NCBI GenBank assembly: GCA_965247525.1
Contig: OZ252015.1
Span: forward strand, 496,001-560,000
Direction: 5' to 3'
Length of the DNA: 64,000 nucleotides
Source: JAZKID01 sp965247525
GTDB taxonomy: Bacteria; Pseudomonadota; Alphaproteobacteria; Rhizobiales; UBA4765
Each line of letters begins with the position of its first letter. The stretch's first letter is position 1. Below are positions 52,761 to 61,219 of this stretch, one piece after another. Below the pieces are notes generated by a model that searched no databases, was not told the DNA's origin, and was given only the letters and a program-made list of their open reading frames with translations. The translations under genes were made by a program, and so were the position numbers.

Positions 52761-54611
52761 TTAGGCCGCGATTTCCGCCAGAAATCCGCCAGACTGGTGC
52801 GCCCACAGGCTTGCGTAAAGGCCGCCCCGCGCAACCAGCTCGTGATGTGTGCCCTGTTCCATAATCATGCCCTTGTCCATCACGATCAAGCGGTCCATCG
52901 CTGCAATGGTTGACAGGCGGTGCGCAATTGCGATCACGGTTTTGCCGGCCATCAAGGTCACAAGCTGTTCCTGAATGGCGTTTTCAACCTGGCTGTCGAG
53001 CGCAGATGTGGCCTCGTCCAGCACAAGAATCGGCGCGTCTTTGAGCAACACACGCGCAATTGAAATTCGCTGGCGCTGGCCACCTGACAATTTGACACCG
53101 CGTTCACCGACGCGGCTATCATAGCCCTGATAACCATCCTTGTCGGCAAGATCTAGTATAAAGTCATGCGCTTTCGCCTGCTTTGCGGCATTGATGATGT
53201 CCTGCTCGGAAGCATCGTCGCGGCCATAGGCAATGTTTTTACCAATGGAACGGTGAAGAAGCGAATTGTCCTGCGTCACGACACCGATCTGCGCCCGCAG
53301 GCTGTCCTGCGTTGCGTTGGCGATGTCTTGCCCGTCAATACGGATATGCCCGCCCTCAAGATCATAAAGGCGTAGCAACAGAGAGACGATTGTCGATTTT
53401 CCAGCACCCGAAGGACCAACCAGCCCGACCTTTTCACCTGGTTTAATGGTAAAGTGCAGGTCGTCGATCACACCGCCGCCCTTTCCATAATGGAAGCGGA
53501 CATGGTCGAATGTGATTTCGCCTTTGTGAACTTTGAGGTCTTGCGCCTGCATCGTGTCTGTCAGGGAATGGGGCTTGGAAATTGTCTCCATCGATTCCTG
53601 AACCGTGCCCAGATTTTCAAAAATACCGCGCACGACCTGCATCACCCAGCGCGACATGTCGGACAGACGCAAAATAAGGGCCAGACCTGATGCAATTTCG
53701 CCAACTGTAATTGCGTTGTTCTGCCATAAAACGATTGCGGCGACACAGGTGATAGCAAGCAGAACGGCGTTCATCACAAACAGCGCCGCCATTGTTCCGG
53801 TGAGGAGCCGAAAGACATTCAACGCCTTGCGACTGTGGTCGATGATGGCATCACGCACCGTTGACCGCTCTTCATTGACGCGGGCAAAAAGCTTAACCGT
53901 TTGGATGTTGGTATAGCTGTCGACAATACGCCCCATCAGCACAGAGCGCGCGGAGGACTGTATGTGCGAGAGCTTGACGGCGCGCGGCACAAAATAGCGC
54001 AGCATCGCCACATAGCTTGTCATCCAGATCAGAACCGGCAAGGCAAGCTGCCAGCTAATGGTTGAAAACGCGAACAGGGCAACGCTGGAATAGATGACGA
54101 CATAGACCATCACATCGAGAATTTCGACGGCAACGGCCTGAACGCCCGGCCCCGACTGCATGATGCGGTTGGCAAGCCGCCCTGCATAGTCATTTTGAAA
54201 ATAAGAAAGCGAATGGCCAAGCGTGTAGAGATGCGTGCGCCAGCGCACGCGGCTGATGACGGGCGTCACCAGTGACTGGTTGACCAGCATTTCTGTGACA
54301 ATCAAAACCACAGGCCGGAAGACCACCACATAAAGCGCAAGCGACCATAACAATGTGCCATGGTCAGACATCAGCGTTGAGGGCGTCGAATGCGTCAGCA
54401 AGTCGATAAACTTGCCAACAAGCAACAGCATTGAAGCTTCAATGACGCTGGTGGCAAATGTGAAGCATGTTGTCACAGCCAACAGCCCGCGAAACGGGCG
54501 GATATAATGCCAGATAAACCCGCGAACGCTGGACGGTGGGCGGTGCGTTTCATCAAAGGGCGCAAAGATGTCGATGCGCCTCTCGAGCCAGCCCATGAGC
54601 TGCGAAAACAT
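52761..54611 (-). CDS. ABC exporter, fused permease/ATPase (MsbA/multidrug type)
   Basis: 616 residues. An N-terminal six-helix type IV permease (about 30-330) precedes the nucleotide-binding domain with Walker A GPSGAGKST, Q-loop VTQDNSLL, signature LSGGQRQRISIARV, Walker B ILVLDEATSALD and H-loop IAIAHRLSTI. All ATPase motifs are intact; it works as a homodimer. The substrate could be a lipid, a drug or a peptide and is not determinable. The ATG at 54611 (MFSQLMGWLE) has AAGG upstream; in-frame sequence back to 54752 overlaps the hemF promoter side and is not used. Confidence 0.93.
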   Translation of the reverse strand: MFSQLMGWLERRIDIFAPFDETHRPPSSVRGFIWHYIRPFRGLLAVTTCFTFATSVIEASMLLLVGKFIDLLTHSTPSTLMSDHGTLLWSLALYVVVFRPVVLIVTEMLVNQSLVTPVISRVRWRTHLYTLGHSLSYFQNDYAGRLANRIMQSGPGVQAVAVEILDVMVYVVIYSSVALFAFSTISWQLALPVLIWMTSYVAMLRYFVPRAVKLSHIQSSARSVLMGRIVDSYTNIQTVKLFARVNEERSTVRDAIIDHSRKALNVFRLLTGTMAALFVMNAVLLAITCVAAIVLWQNNAITVGEIASGLALILRLSDMSRWVMQVVRGIFENLGTVQESMETISKPHSLTDTMQAQDLKVHKGEITFDHVRFHYGKGGGVIDDLHFTIKPGEKVGLVGPSGAGKSTIVSLLLRLYDLEGGHIRIDGQDIANATQDSLRAQIGVVTQDNSLLHRSIGKNIAYGRDDASEQDIINAAKQAKAHDFILDLADKDGYQGYDSRVGERGVKLSGGQRQRISIARVLLKDAPILVLDEATSALDSQVENAIQEQLVTLMAGKTVIAIAHRLSTIAAMDRLIVMDKGMIMEQGTHHELVARGGLYASLWAHQSGGFLAEIAA

Positions 54612-54782
54612 GTGTTCAACCTTTTTAAAATTGGAGCTTAAGGTAAAATCCGATAGATGCGGCGCTATTGTGGCAATAGAGCCAGCCCGCAGCAAAATTG
54701 CAAAAGACGATTCGTTGCTTGCACATTGGCCACACATGGTTTTGAACAGCATATCGCTCTACTGAAAGCTTTTCCCGTGACC

Positions 54783-55667
54783 ATGCCCCCTGACATCAAT
54801 GCCAAGAAAGCCAGTGCTGCAGCGTGGTTTGAAGACCTGCAGAGGCAGATTATCACGGCGTTGGAACAGCTGGAACAGGAAGCGGGTGACGCGTTCTATG
54901 CGCCAGATGCTGGTACGGCAGAGCTCAAGCCATGGACGCGCACCGATCATTCCGGCGCTGAGGGCGGCGGTGGCACAATGGGATTGCTGCGCGGGCGCCT
55001 GTTTGAAAAAGCGGGCGTCCATACGTCGAGCGTTTATGGCACATTCGCGCCTGAATTTCGCGGCCAGATTGCAGGCTCTGACGAAGACCCGCGATTTTGG
55101 GCGTCTGGCATTTCTGTCATTGTCCATCCGCTCAATCCGCATGTTCCGGCCGTGCACATGAACACGAGGATGGTCGTGACCTCAAAACAATGGTTTGGCG
55201 GCGGCGCTGATCTCACGCCTGTTCTGGACGCACGCCGCAATCAGGATGACAAAGACACAAAAAACTTTCATCAGGCGATGCGTGCGTGCTGCGACCGTCA
55301 TAAAGCCGTTGCCGATTATGAGACTTATGCCGCGTGGTGCAAACGCTATTTCTTTTTACCGCACCGCAATGAAGAGCGCGGTATTGGCGGCATTTTTTTT
55401 GATGATCTCAACAGCGGCGATTTTGGCGCCGATTTCAGCTTTGTGCGCGATGTCGGCACAAGCTTCATCGAAATCTATAAAAGCCTCGTCCGCGACAACA
55501 TGCACAAGCCTTGGACGGAGCAGGAGCGCAACGAGCAAATGGTGCGCCGTGGCCGTTATGTGGAATTTAACCTGCTTTATGACCGCGGCACGCTTTTTGG
55601 CCTGAAAACAGGCGGAAATATCGAAAGCATCCTGTCGTCCCTGCCGCCCATGGTTAAGTGGCCGTGA
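54783..55667 (+). CDS. hemF: Oxygen-dependent coproporphyrinogen-III oxidase HemF
   Basis: 294 residues. It converts coproporphyrinogen III to protoporphyrinogen IX using O2. Family marks: GGGTMGLLRGRLFEKAGVH, GISVIVHPLNPHVPAVHMN, WFGGGADLTPVL, ERGIGGIFFDDL and the C-terminal RRGRYVEFNLLYDRGT. Start ATG 54783 or GTG 54777; neither ribosome binding site is strong. With the bc1 complex it points to aerobic respiration. Confidence 0.96.
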   Translation: MPPDINAKKASAAAWFEDLQRQIITALEQLEQEAGDAFYAPDAGTAELKPWTRTDHSGAEGGGGTMGLLRGRLFEKAGVHTSSVYGTFAPEFRGQIAGSDEDPRFWASGISVIVHPLNPHVPAVHMNTRMVVTSKQWFGGGADLTPVLDARRNQDDKDTKNFHQAMRACCDRHKAVADYETYAAWCKRYFFLPHRNEERGIGGIFFDDLNSGDFGADFSFVRDVGTSFIEIYKSLVRDNMHKPWTEQERNEQMVRRGRYVEFNLLYDRGTLFGLKTGGNIESILSSLPPMVKWP

Positions 55668-55781
55668 AGATTGTCCGGGATTGAGGGGTTTTTTAAGATC
55701 GATTCATTATTTCTGTTGTGGCGCTATTAAAGCTTCAAGTGCAATGATTTTGCCTGTAAATGGCGTGGAAGGGGGCCCGTT

Positions 55782-57758
55782 TTGCTGACCAAGTCTCGAC
55801 AAGATGTCATCATGATCGCCGCGCTGATTTCATTCGGCCTTATCATGGCATATTCAGCCTATATTTCGGGGCAGTATTTCCGTAATTTCGTGCTTCGTCA
55901 GGATGCGGTGACCATTGGTGAAGACTGGTCGACACGCATCGACAACAGCCTTCAAAGCGATACGCCAGAAAATATGCTCGGCCGCTTTTCACAGCAAGCG
56001 GAGGGTGACGGCGTTCTTGCCATGCGCATCACAGCGGAAGATGGCAGCACACTGCTTCAGGAAAAACGCGAACGTGCGTCAACTGACTTTTTTAAACTTG
56101 TCCCGCATATGGACGACCCTTATTCGGGGTTTGACGAGCAGACAAATGGCGGCCTGATGCATTATGCCGTTGTCAGCCTTCCGCTGAAAAACCGCGACAT
56201 GCATGCGGGCGCTTTTCTTCAACTGACAATCGACCAGAGCCGCGCCGCGCGGCTGTTGACGCGCACGCTTGGTTTCTTTTCATTTGCAACAGCGATTTTC
56301 GTCTGGATGGCGCTGTGCGTTCCGGCGCTGATGACACTTGGCCGCATGCGTGACCGCAAGGCCGCAGAAACCAAAATGCATTATATGGCGCATCATGACA
56401 GCTTGACCGGACTGCCCAATCGCAGCTCGTTCAACATGCGTCTGAATGAGGCTTTGGAGCGTGCCGAGCGAAATGACACACAGATTGCGCTGTTCTGCCT
56501 CGACCTCGACAAATTCAAGGAAGTGAATGACACGCTGGGCCATTTGTTCGGCGATATGCTGCTTGTGCAGGTTGCCAACCGTTTTGAAGAAATTATCCGC
56601 TCCAATGATATGGTCGCACGTCTTGGCGGCGATGAATTCGTTGTCATTTCCGAACGTATTAAAAGCCAGGATGACGTGGCCCAGCTTGCAAAACGTATGG
56701 TCGACCACCTCGCCCGTCCCTATTTGCTTGATGGCAATACAGTTGTTGCGGCAGCCTCTGTGGGCATTTCAATGTCGCCCGACAACGGCACGGACGCCGT
56801 GACATTGCTGAAAAACGCCGATCTTGCACTTTACCGCGCAAAAGCCGAAGCCCGCGGTTCATTCCGTTTCTTTGAAAAGAACATGGACGTTGAACTTCAG
56901 CTTCGTCGCGATCTTGAAAGCGACCTGCGTGATGCTGTGGTGCGCGGCAACTTTGCGCTTCACTACCAGCCGCAATATGATCTTGAAACCAATGAGCTGG
57001 TTGGCTACGAAGCGCTTGTACGCTGGCCACACCCGACAAAGGGTTTTATCCATCCCGGCGAATTTATTATGCTGGCTGAAGAGACCGGCCTTATCATTCC
57101 GCTGGGCGAGTGGATTTTGCGCCGCGCGTGTATCGATGCGCAAATCTGGCCTGAAAATATCAAAATTGCCGTCAACCTCTCACCCGCGCAATTTATGAAA
57201 AATGACGTCGCTGGCCTCGTCAAACGCGTGGTTGCGGAAACAGGCATCAGCCCTTTCCGCCTTGAACTTGAAATTACCGAAAGCCTGCTGCTGCAGAATA
57301 CCGATTACATCATCGAGCAGCTGACCAGCATTCGCTCCTTGGGCATTACCATCGCCATGGATGACTTTGGCACCGGCTATTCGTCCTTAAGTTACCTGTC
57401 GCGCTTCCCCTTCGATAAAATTAAAATTGATCAGGCGTTCGTGCAAACACTCGACACAGACTCAAGCGTGGTGGCCATCGTCAATTCAATTGTCAGTCTT
57501 GGACGCACGCTTTCAATGACAGTCATTGCCGAGGGCGTGGAAACACAGGAACAGGCCGATATTCTGCGCAAAGCCGGATGCAGGCTGGTGCAGGGCTATC
57601 TTTATGGTAAGCCCATGCCGACAATGCCAAGTGCCATCAGCGCAGCGCCGGTGCAGAACCAGATCAAATATCAGGAGCTTTTGGCGCTGATTTCAGACGA
57701 GAAAAAAGCAATCGAGGAAAGACTTGCAAAACCTGCTGATGCCGAACAGGTTGCGTGA
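55782..57758 (+). CDS. Membrane-bound GGDEF-EAL c-di-GMP turnover protein
   Basis: 658 residues. Two membrane helices (about 10-32 and 160-180) flank a 125-residue periplasmic sensor with no known fold. The GGDEF domain has G282-G283-D284-E285-F286 intact and an RSND inhibitory (I-site) motif exactly five residues upstream, so cyclase activity with product control is possible. The EAL domain has YEALVRW (Glu410) and DDFGTGYSSLSYL intact, so phosphodiesterase activity is also possible. The start is TTG at 55782, supported by GGAAGGGGG 8 bp upstream; the in-frame ATG at 55812 has none. Confidence 0.93.
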   Translation: MLTKSRQDVIMIAALISFGLIMAYSAYISGQYFRNFVLRQDAVTIGEDWSTRIDNSLQSDTPENMLGRFSQQAEGDGVLAMRITAEDGSTLLQEKRERASTDFFKLVPHMDDPYSGFDEQTNGGLMHYAVVSLPLKNRDMHAGAFLQLTIDQSRAARLLTRTLGFFSFATAIFVWMALCVPALMTLGRMRDRKAAETKMHYMAHHDSLTGLPNRSSFNMRLNEALERAERNDTQIALFCLDLDKFKEVNDTLGHLFGDMLLVQVANRFEEIIRSNDMVARLGGDEFVVISERIKSQDDVAQLAKRMVDHLARPYLLDGNTVVAAASVGISMSPDNGTDAVTLLKNADLALYRAKAEARGSFRFFEKNMDVELQLRRDLESDLRDAVVRGNFALHYQPQYDLETNELVGYEALVRWPHPTKGFIHPGEFIMLAEETGLIIPLGEWILRRACIDAQIWPENIKIAVNLSPAQFMKNDVAGLVKRVVAETGISPFRLELEITESLLLQNTDYIIEQLTSIRSLGITIAMDDFGTGYSSLSYLSRFPFDKIKIDQAFVQTLDTDSSVVAIVNSIVSLGRTLSMTVIAEGVETQEQADILRKAGCRLVQGYLYGKPMPTMPSAISAAPVQNQIKYQELLALISDEKKAIEERLAKPADAEQVA

Positions 57759-57765
57759 TTTTTTT

Positions 57766-58896
57766 CTACAGCGAGAGAAGTGCCTCTCGGCTCATCGAAA
57801 AATCACTCTTAATCCAGAGCTGTTCCAGACGTTTTAATACCGCGCCAATTTCCGGGCCTTCGCTCAAACCCTTTGCGATCAGATCAGCGCCTTTCACAGG
57901 GAAAACCGGCGGCGCAATAAGGCCGGCAAAATCAAGGGCGAGCAAGGAGACAGCCACGTTAAATCCGTTGGGGAAAAAATAAAGCAATACCCGTGCTTTT
58001 TTGGCTTCGACACAGTCTTTGAGACCTTCCATCGCTGCGGCGATGTCTGCAAGCTGGCGTGTTTCACCACGCGACAGCCGCAGGTTCTTGCTCAACCGCG
58101 CCGCATCTTCCGTAATGCGTAGACACAGCGCCGCCAAAGCCTCGATGGATGAAGGTGTGTTATATTTTGCAAACCGGTTGAGGTTTTGGACGCCAAGCAT
58201 TCGCGTCGTCAGCCCTGTCTCACTCATCATTGTGAGAGCCTGCGCAGCGCGCGGTGCAACGAGCAGCTTCCACAATTCCTGCTTGACGCGCTCGGCTGAA
58301 AGATCACCAAGACCGGCCCGCTGCGCAATGCAGGCCTTGATGCCCTCTTCGCTAAACGCGCCTTTTGCGTAGCGCGCCGAAAAACGAAAAAACCGCCAGA
58401 TCCGCAAATAGTCTTCCTGAATGCGCAACATTGCATCACCGATAAATCTGACAACGCCATTATGCAGATCGTCCAGGCCGCCCACGGGCTGATGCAATGT
58501 CCCGTCCTGTGACAGGTAAAGCGCATTGATGGTAAAATCGCGCCGCTCCGCGTCCCTTGTCCAGTCGAGGCCGAATTTGACGACGGCATGGCGCCCATCG
58601 GTTTCAATGTCCTCACGCAATGTCGTAATTTCAAAATGGCGCGTTTCGGTGACAATCGTCACCGTGCCAAATTCGATGCCGGTCGGAATGACCTTAATCT
58701 GGTGGCCTTCGCAAAAGGCGATCACCTGTTCTGGCGTCAGCTGGGTGGCAAGGTCGATGTCCTGTATCTCGCGCCCTAAAATCGCATCGCGCACGGCGCC
58801 GCCCACAAGGCGGGTGGTGTCGGGCTCCGGATTTAAAATATAAAGAAGCGCCGCCGTTTCATCATCTTTTAAAAGCGCTTTGGCAAAACCATCCAT
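57766..58896 (-). CDS. cca: CCA tRNA nucleotidyltransferase/poly(A) polymerase family
   Basis: 376 residues. Class II nucleotidyltransferase. The head domain contains VGGAVRDAILGREIQDIDLAT with the metal-binding DxD, and RRDFTINALYLSQDG. A neck/body segment with RIQEDYLRIWRFFRFSARYA follows. It adds or repairs the 3' CCA of tRNAs; a poly(A) polymerase function cannot be excluded from sequence. The start overlaps the DUF6111 stop (TAATG). Confidence 0.92.
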   Translation of the reverse strand: MDGFAKALLKDDETAALLYILNPEPDTTRLVGGAVRDAILGREIQDIDLATQLTPEQVIAFCEGHQIKVIPTGIEFGTVTIVTETRHFEITTLREDIETDGRHAVVKFGLDWTRDAERRDFTINALYLSQDGTLHQPVGGLDDLHNGVVRFIGDAMLRIQEDYLRIWRFFRFSARYAKGAFSEEGIKACIAQRAGLGDLSAERVKQELWKLLVAPRAAQALTMMSETGLTTRMLGVQNLNRFAKYNTPSSIEALAALCLRITEDAARLSKNLRLSRGETRQLADIAAAMEGLKDCVEAKKARVLLYFFPNGFNVAVSLLALDFAGLIAPPVFPVKGADLIAKGLSEGPEIGAVLKRLEQLWIKSDFSMSREALLSL

Positions 58897-59135
58897 TATG
58901 GCCTGCTTTGCTGTGCAAGAGCATTACGGCCAAAGAGCTTCGCGCCCGCATTGCTGGAAATCGCGCTGAAAAGCCCGACGGACAGCGCAAGGCCAGCCAG
59001 CGTCAATAAAATAAGGGTGCGCAAACGCCACGCCGCACCTGTCAGCGGATTGCGCCGCGCCAAGGCATGCCAGCACGCATAGAGCGCAAAAGGCAGCAGA
59101 AACAGGATGAGTTGCAGGGCAAAGACGCGTGTCAT
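58896..59135 (-). CDS. DUF6111-type small membrane protein
   Basis: 79 residues with two membrane helices (about 6-24 and 42-60), separated by HALARRNPLTGAAWRLRT. The size, the N-terminal VFALQLILFLLPFALYACWH and the place just upstream of cca match DUF6111. Start at the ATG at 59135 (MTRVFALQ); the frame open to 59276 is unsupported. Function unknown. Confidence 0.75.
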   Translation of the reverse strand: MTRVFALQLILFLLPFALYACWHALARRNPLTGAAWRLRTLILLTLAGLALSVGLFSAISSNAGAKLFGRNALAQQSRP

Positions 59136-59173
59136 CACACAAATACTACGTTGATCGCGCAAAACGCGCCAGA

Positions 59174-59206
59174 CAGGATGCCAAGTTGTCCTCATCCTGC
59201 TTTTTT
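59174..59206 (+). terminator. Terminator-like hairpin in the DUF6111/moxR intergenic region
   Basis: CAGGATG (59174-59180) and CATCCTG (59193-59199) form a 7-bp stem with a 12-nt loop, then CTTTTTT. It reads as a rightward intrinsic terminator. No rightward gene ends nearby (the last one stops at 57758), so it may end antisense transcripts running through cca, or be chance. Confidence 0.35.
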
Positions 59207-59291
59207 GCAAGCATTGCGAGGCCCATCGCACCTGTGCGAGCATGACGCGTCTGATGGCTGAGTCGCTGGCAGGCAAGTTTTGGAGGAATGA

Positions 59292-60299
59292 ATGAACAGT
59301 ATTTCAGGCAAAGACGACTTGCCAGTGCCTGAAGCGCAGGAATTTAGCGCCATTCATGCCAAGCTTTCCAAAGTCCGCACCGAGGTGCAGCGCATTATTC
59401 ACGGACAGGATGATGTGATTGATGCCGTGTTGATTACAATTTTGTGCGGCGGACACGCGCTTCTTGTCGGCCTGCCCGGCCTTGGCAAGACACGGCTTGT
59501 CGATGCGCTTGGCACCATTCTTGGCCTCAATACACGCCGTGTCCAATTTACGCCTGATTTGATGCCTTCCGATATTTTGGGCTCGGAGGTTCTGGAAGAA
59601 GACGAGCGCGGCCATCGCGCTTTTCGTTTCATCAAAGGACCTGTGTTTGCAGAACTTTTAATGGCGGATGAAATCAACCGCGCCAGCCCGCGCACGCAAT
59701 CGGCATTGTTGCAGGCGATGCAGGAACGCCATGTTACCATTGCCGGCGAACGCCATGATCTTCCCGCGCCCTTCCATGTCCTTGCAACGCAGAACCCGCT
59801 GGAGCAGGAAGGCACATATCCGCTGCCCGAAGCGCAGCTCGACCGCTTCCTGATGCAGGTGGACATTACATATCCTGATCTTGAAGCCGAGAAACGGATT
59901 TTGTTTGAAACAACCGGCATGAAAGACGCCGCACCGCAAACTGTCAGCACGCCGCAGGATTTGATCGACGCACAAAATCTTGTGCGGCGCATGCCGGTGG
60001 GTGACCATGTTGTCAAAGCGCTTCTCCAGCTTGTGCGCTCGGCAAGGCCATCTGAAGACAAAAATTCCGATTTGAAAGACATTGTGATGTGGGGACCGGG
60101 CCCGCGCGCAAGCCAAGCTTTCATTCTCGCCATTCGCGCCAAAGCGCTTCTTGAAGGGCGCATGGCGCCTTCGCTTGATGATGTGAAAGCCCTTGCCGAA
60201 CCGATTTTGAAACACCGCATGGCTTTAAGTTTTTCTGCACGTGCCGACGGGCTTGATGTCTCGGCATTGATCGCCCGTCTTGCAGGCCAAATTGCCTGA
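59292..60299 (+). CDS. MoxR-type AAA+ ATPase
   Basis: 335 residues. Walker A GLPGLGKTRLVDAL, Walker B-type LLMADEINRASPRTQSALLQ with sensor residues, and a C-terminal helical lid (HRMALSFSARADGLDV). MoxR proteins act as chaperones with VWA-domain partners. The start at 59292 has GGAGGA 5 bp upstream. It is first in a MoxR-DUF58-DUF4159 operon with overlapping stop/start codons. Confidence 0.93.
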   Translation: MNSISGKDDLPVPEAQEFSAIHAKLSKVRTEVQRIIHGQDDVIDAVLITILCGGHALLVGLPGLGKTRLVDALGTILGLNTRRVQFTPDLMPSDILGSEVLEEDERGHRAFRFIKGPVFAELLMADEINRASPRTQSALLQAMQERHVTIAGERHDLPAPFHVLATQNPLEQEGTYPLPEAQLDRFLMQVDITYPDLEAEKRILFETTGMKDAAPQTVSTPQDLIDAQNLVRRMPVGDHVVKALLQLVRSARPSEDKNSDLKDIVMWGPGPRASQAFILAIRAKALLEGRMAPSLDDVKALAEPILKHRMALSFSARADGLDVSALIARLAGQIA

Positions 60300-61219
60300 T
60301 GACAGATGTCATACGCAGCGACGATCTCAGCGCTGAAACCGCAGGACCACTTCTTTACGCTACGCATGATCTGGTAGGGCGGATGCCAGCCCTGCTTGCT
60401 GCTGCAAGACGGCTTGCCGCCACACAGCTGCAAGGCATCCATTCACGCCGCCGTGCCGGCCCCGGCGACGATTTCTGGCAATATCGACGCTATGCATTTG
60501 GAGAGCCCGCTTCGTCCATCGACTGGCGGCGTTCAGGGCGCGGCGACCATACATTTGTGCGCGAAAAAGAATGGCAGGCCACACACGGTTTCTGGTTCTG
60601 GACGGATATTTCGGCATCGATGGCGATCCGCTCAAAACTGGCGCAGCATTCAAAACGCGATGCTGCGCTTATCACGGTGTTTGCTGCCGCTGACCGGCTT
60701 GTCGATCTTGGTGAGCGGGCGGGACTGCTGGGGCTGACGCCAGCGCTTGCCTCCCGCACGATCGCCTCGCGCTTTGCGCAGGAAATCTGCCTTCACCAAA
60801 ACACATCCCTACCTGCCGCCGTACCCGCACCCCGCTTTTCCGACAGCGTGATCATCAGTGATTTTTTGAATGATACGGACGAGCTTTTGCAGCGCTGCGC
60901 GCAGATTTCATCTGAGGGCGCGCGTCTCCACCTTGTTCACATTCTTGATCCGGTCGAGGAAATTTTCCCCTTTGCCGGACGCATGCAGTTTATTGATCCT
61001 GAAACGGGAACCGCCTTTCTTGCAGGCCGCGCCGAAACCTATGCGCGCCGTTACAAATGGGCGCTTGAAGCTTTGAAAACCAAACTTCGCTCAACTGCGC
61101 GTGCCAATGGCTGGACATATCGCCTGCACAACACATCAGCGCCGCTAACAACCTTGTTGCTACCGCTCTTGCTCGGCTTGACGCAGCTGCCGCATGCAAA
61201 ATCGCAAGGACACCACTAA
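60299..61219 (+). CDS. DUF58 domain-containing protein
   Basis: 306 residues. HSRRRAGPGDDFWQYRRYAFG and SIDWRRSGRGDHTFVREKEW are the DUF58 hallmarks. FWFWTDISASM follows and suggests a VWA-like metal site (DxSxS-type). These proteins sit beside MoxR ATPases, often in envelope-stress or respiration contexts. Start overlaps the moxR stop (TGATG). Confidence 0.9.
   Translation: MTDVIRSDDLSAETAGPLLYATHDLVGRMPALLAAARRLAATQLQGIHSRRRAGPGDDFWQYRRYAFGEPASSIDWRRSGRGDHTFVREKEWQATHGFWFWTDISASMAIRSKLAQHSKRDAALITVFAAADRLVDLGERAGLLGLTPALASRTIASRFAQEICLHQNTSLPAAVPAPRFSDSVIISDFLNDTDELLQRCAQISSEGARLHLVHILDPVEEIFPFAGRMQFIDPETGTAFLAGRAETYARRYKWALEALKTKLRSTARANGWTYRLHNTSAPLTTLLLPLLLGLTQLPHAKSQGHH

Noticed and set aside
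59399..60442. A 347-codon leftward open frame opposite the MoxR gene
   Set aside because: Antisense to a clearly conserved AAA+ ATPase; Ser/Arg/Cys-rich with no motif and no ribosome binding site.
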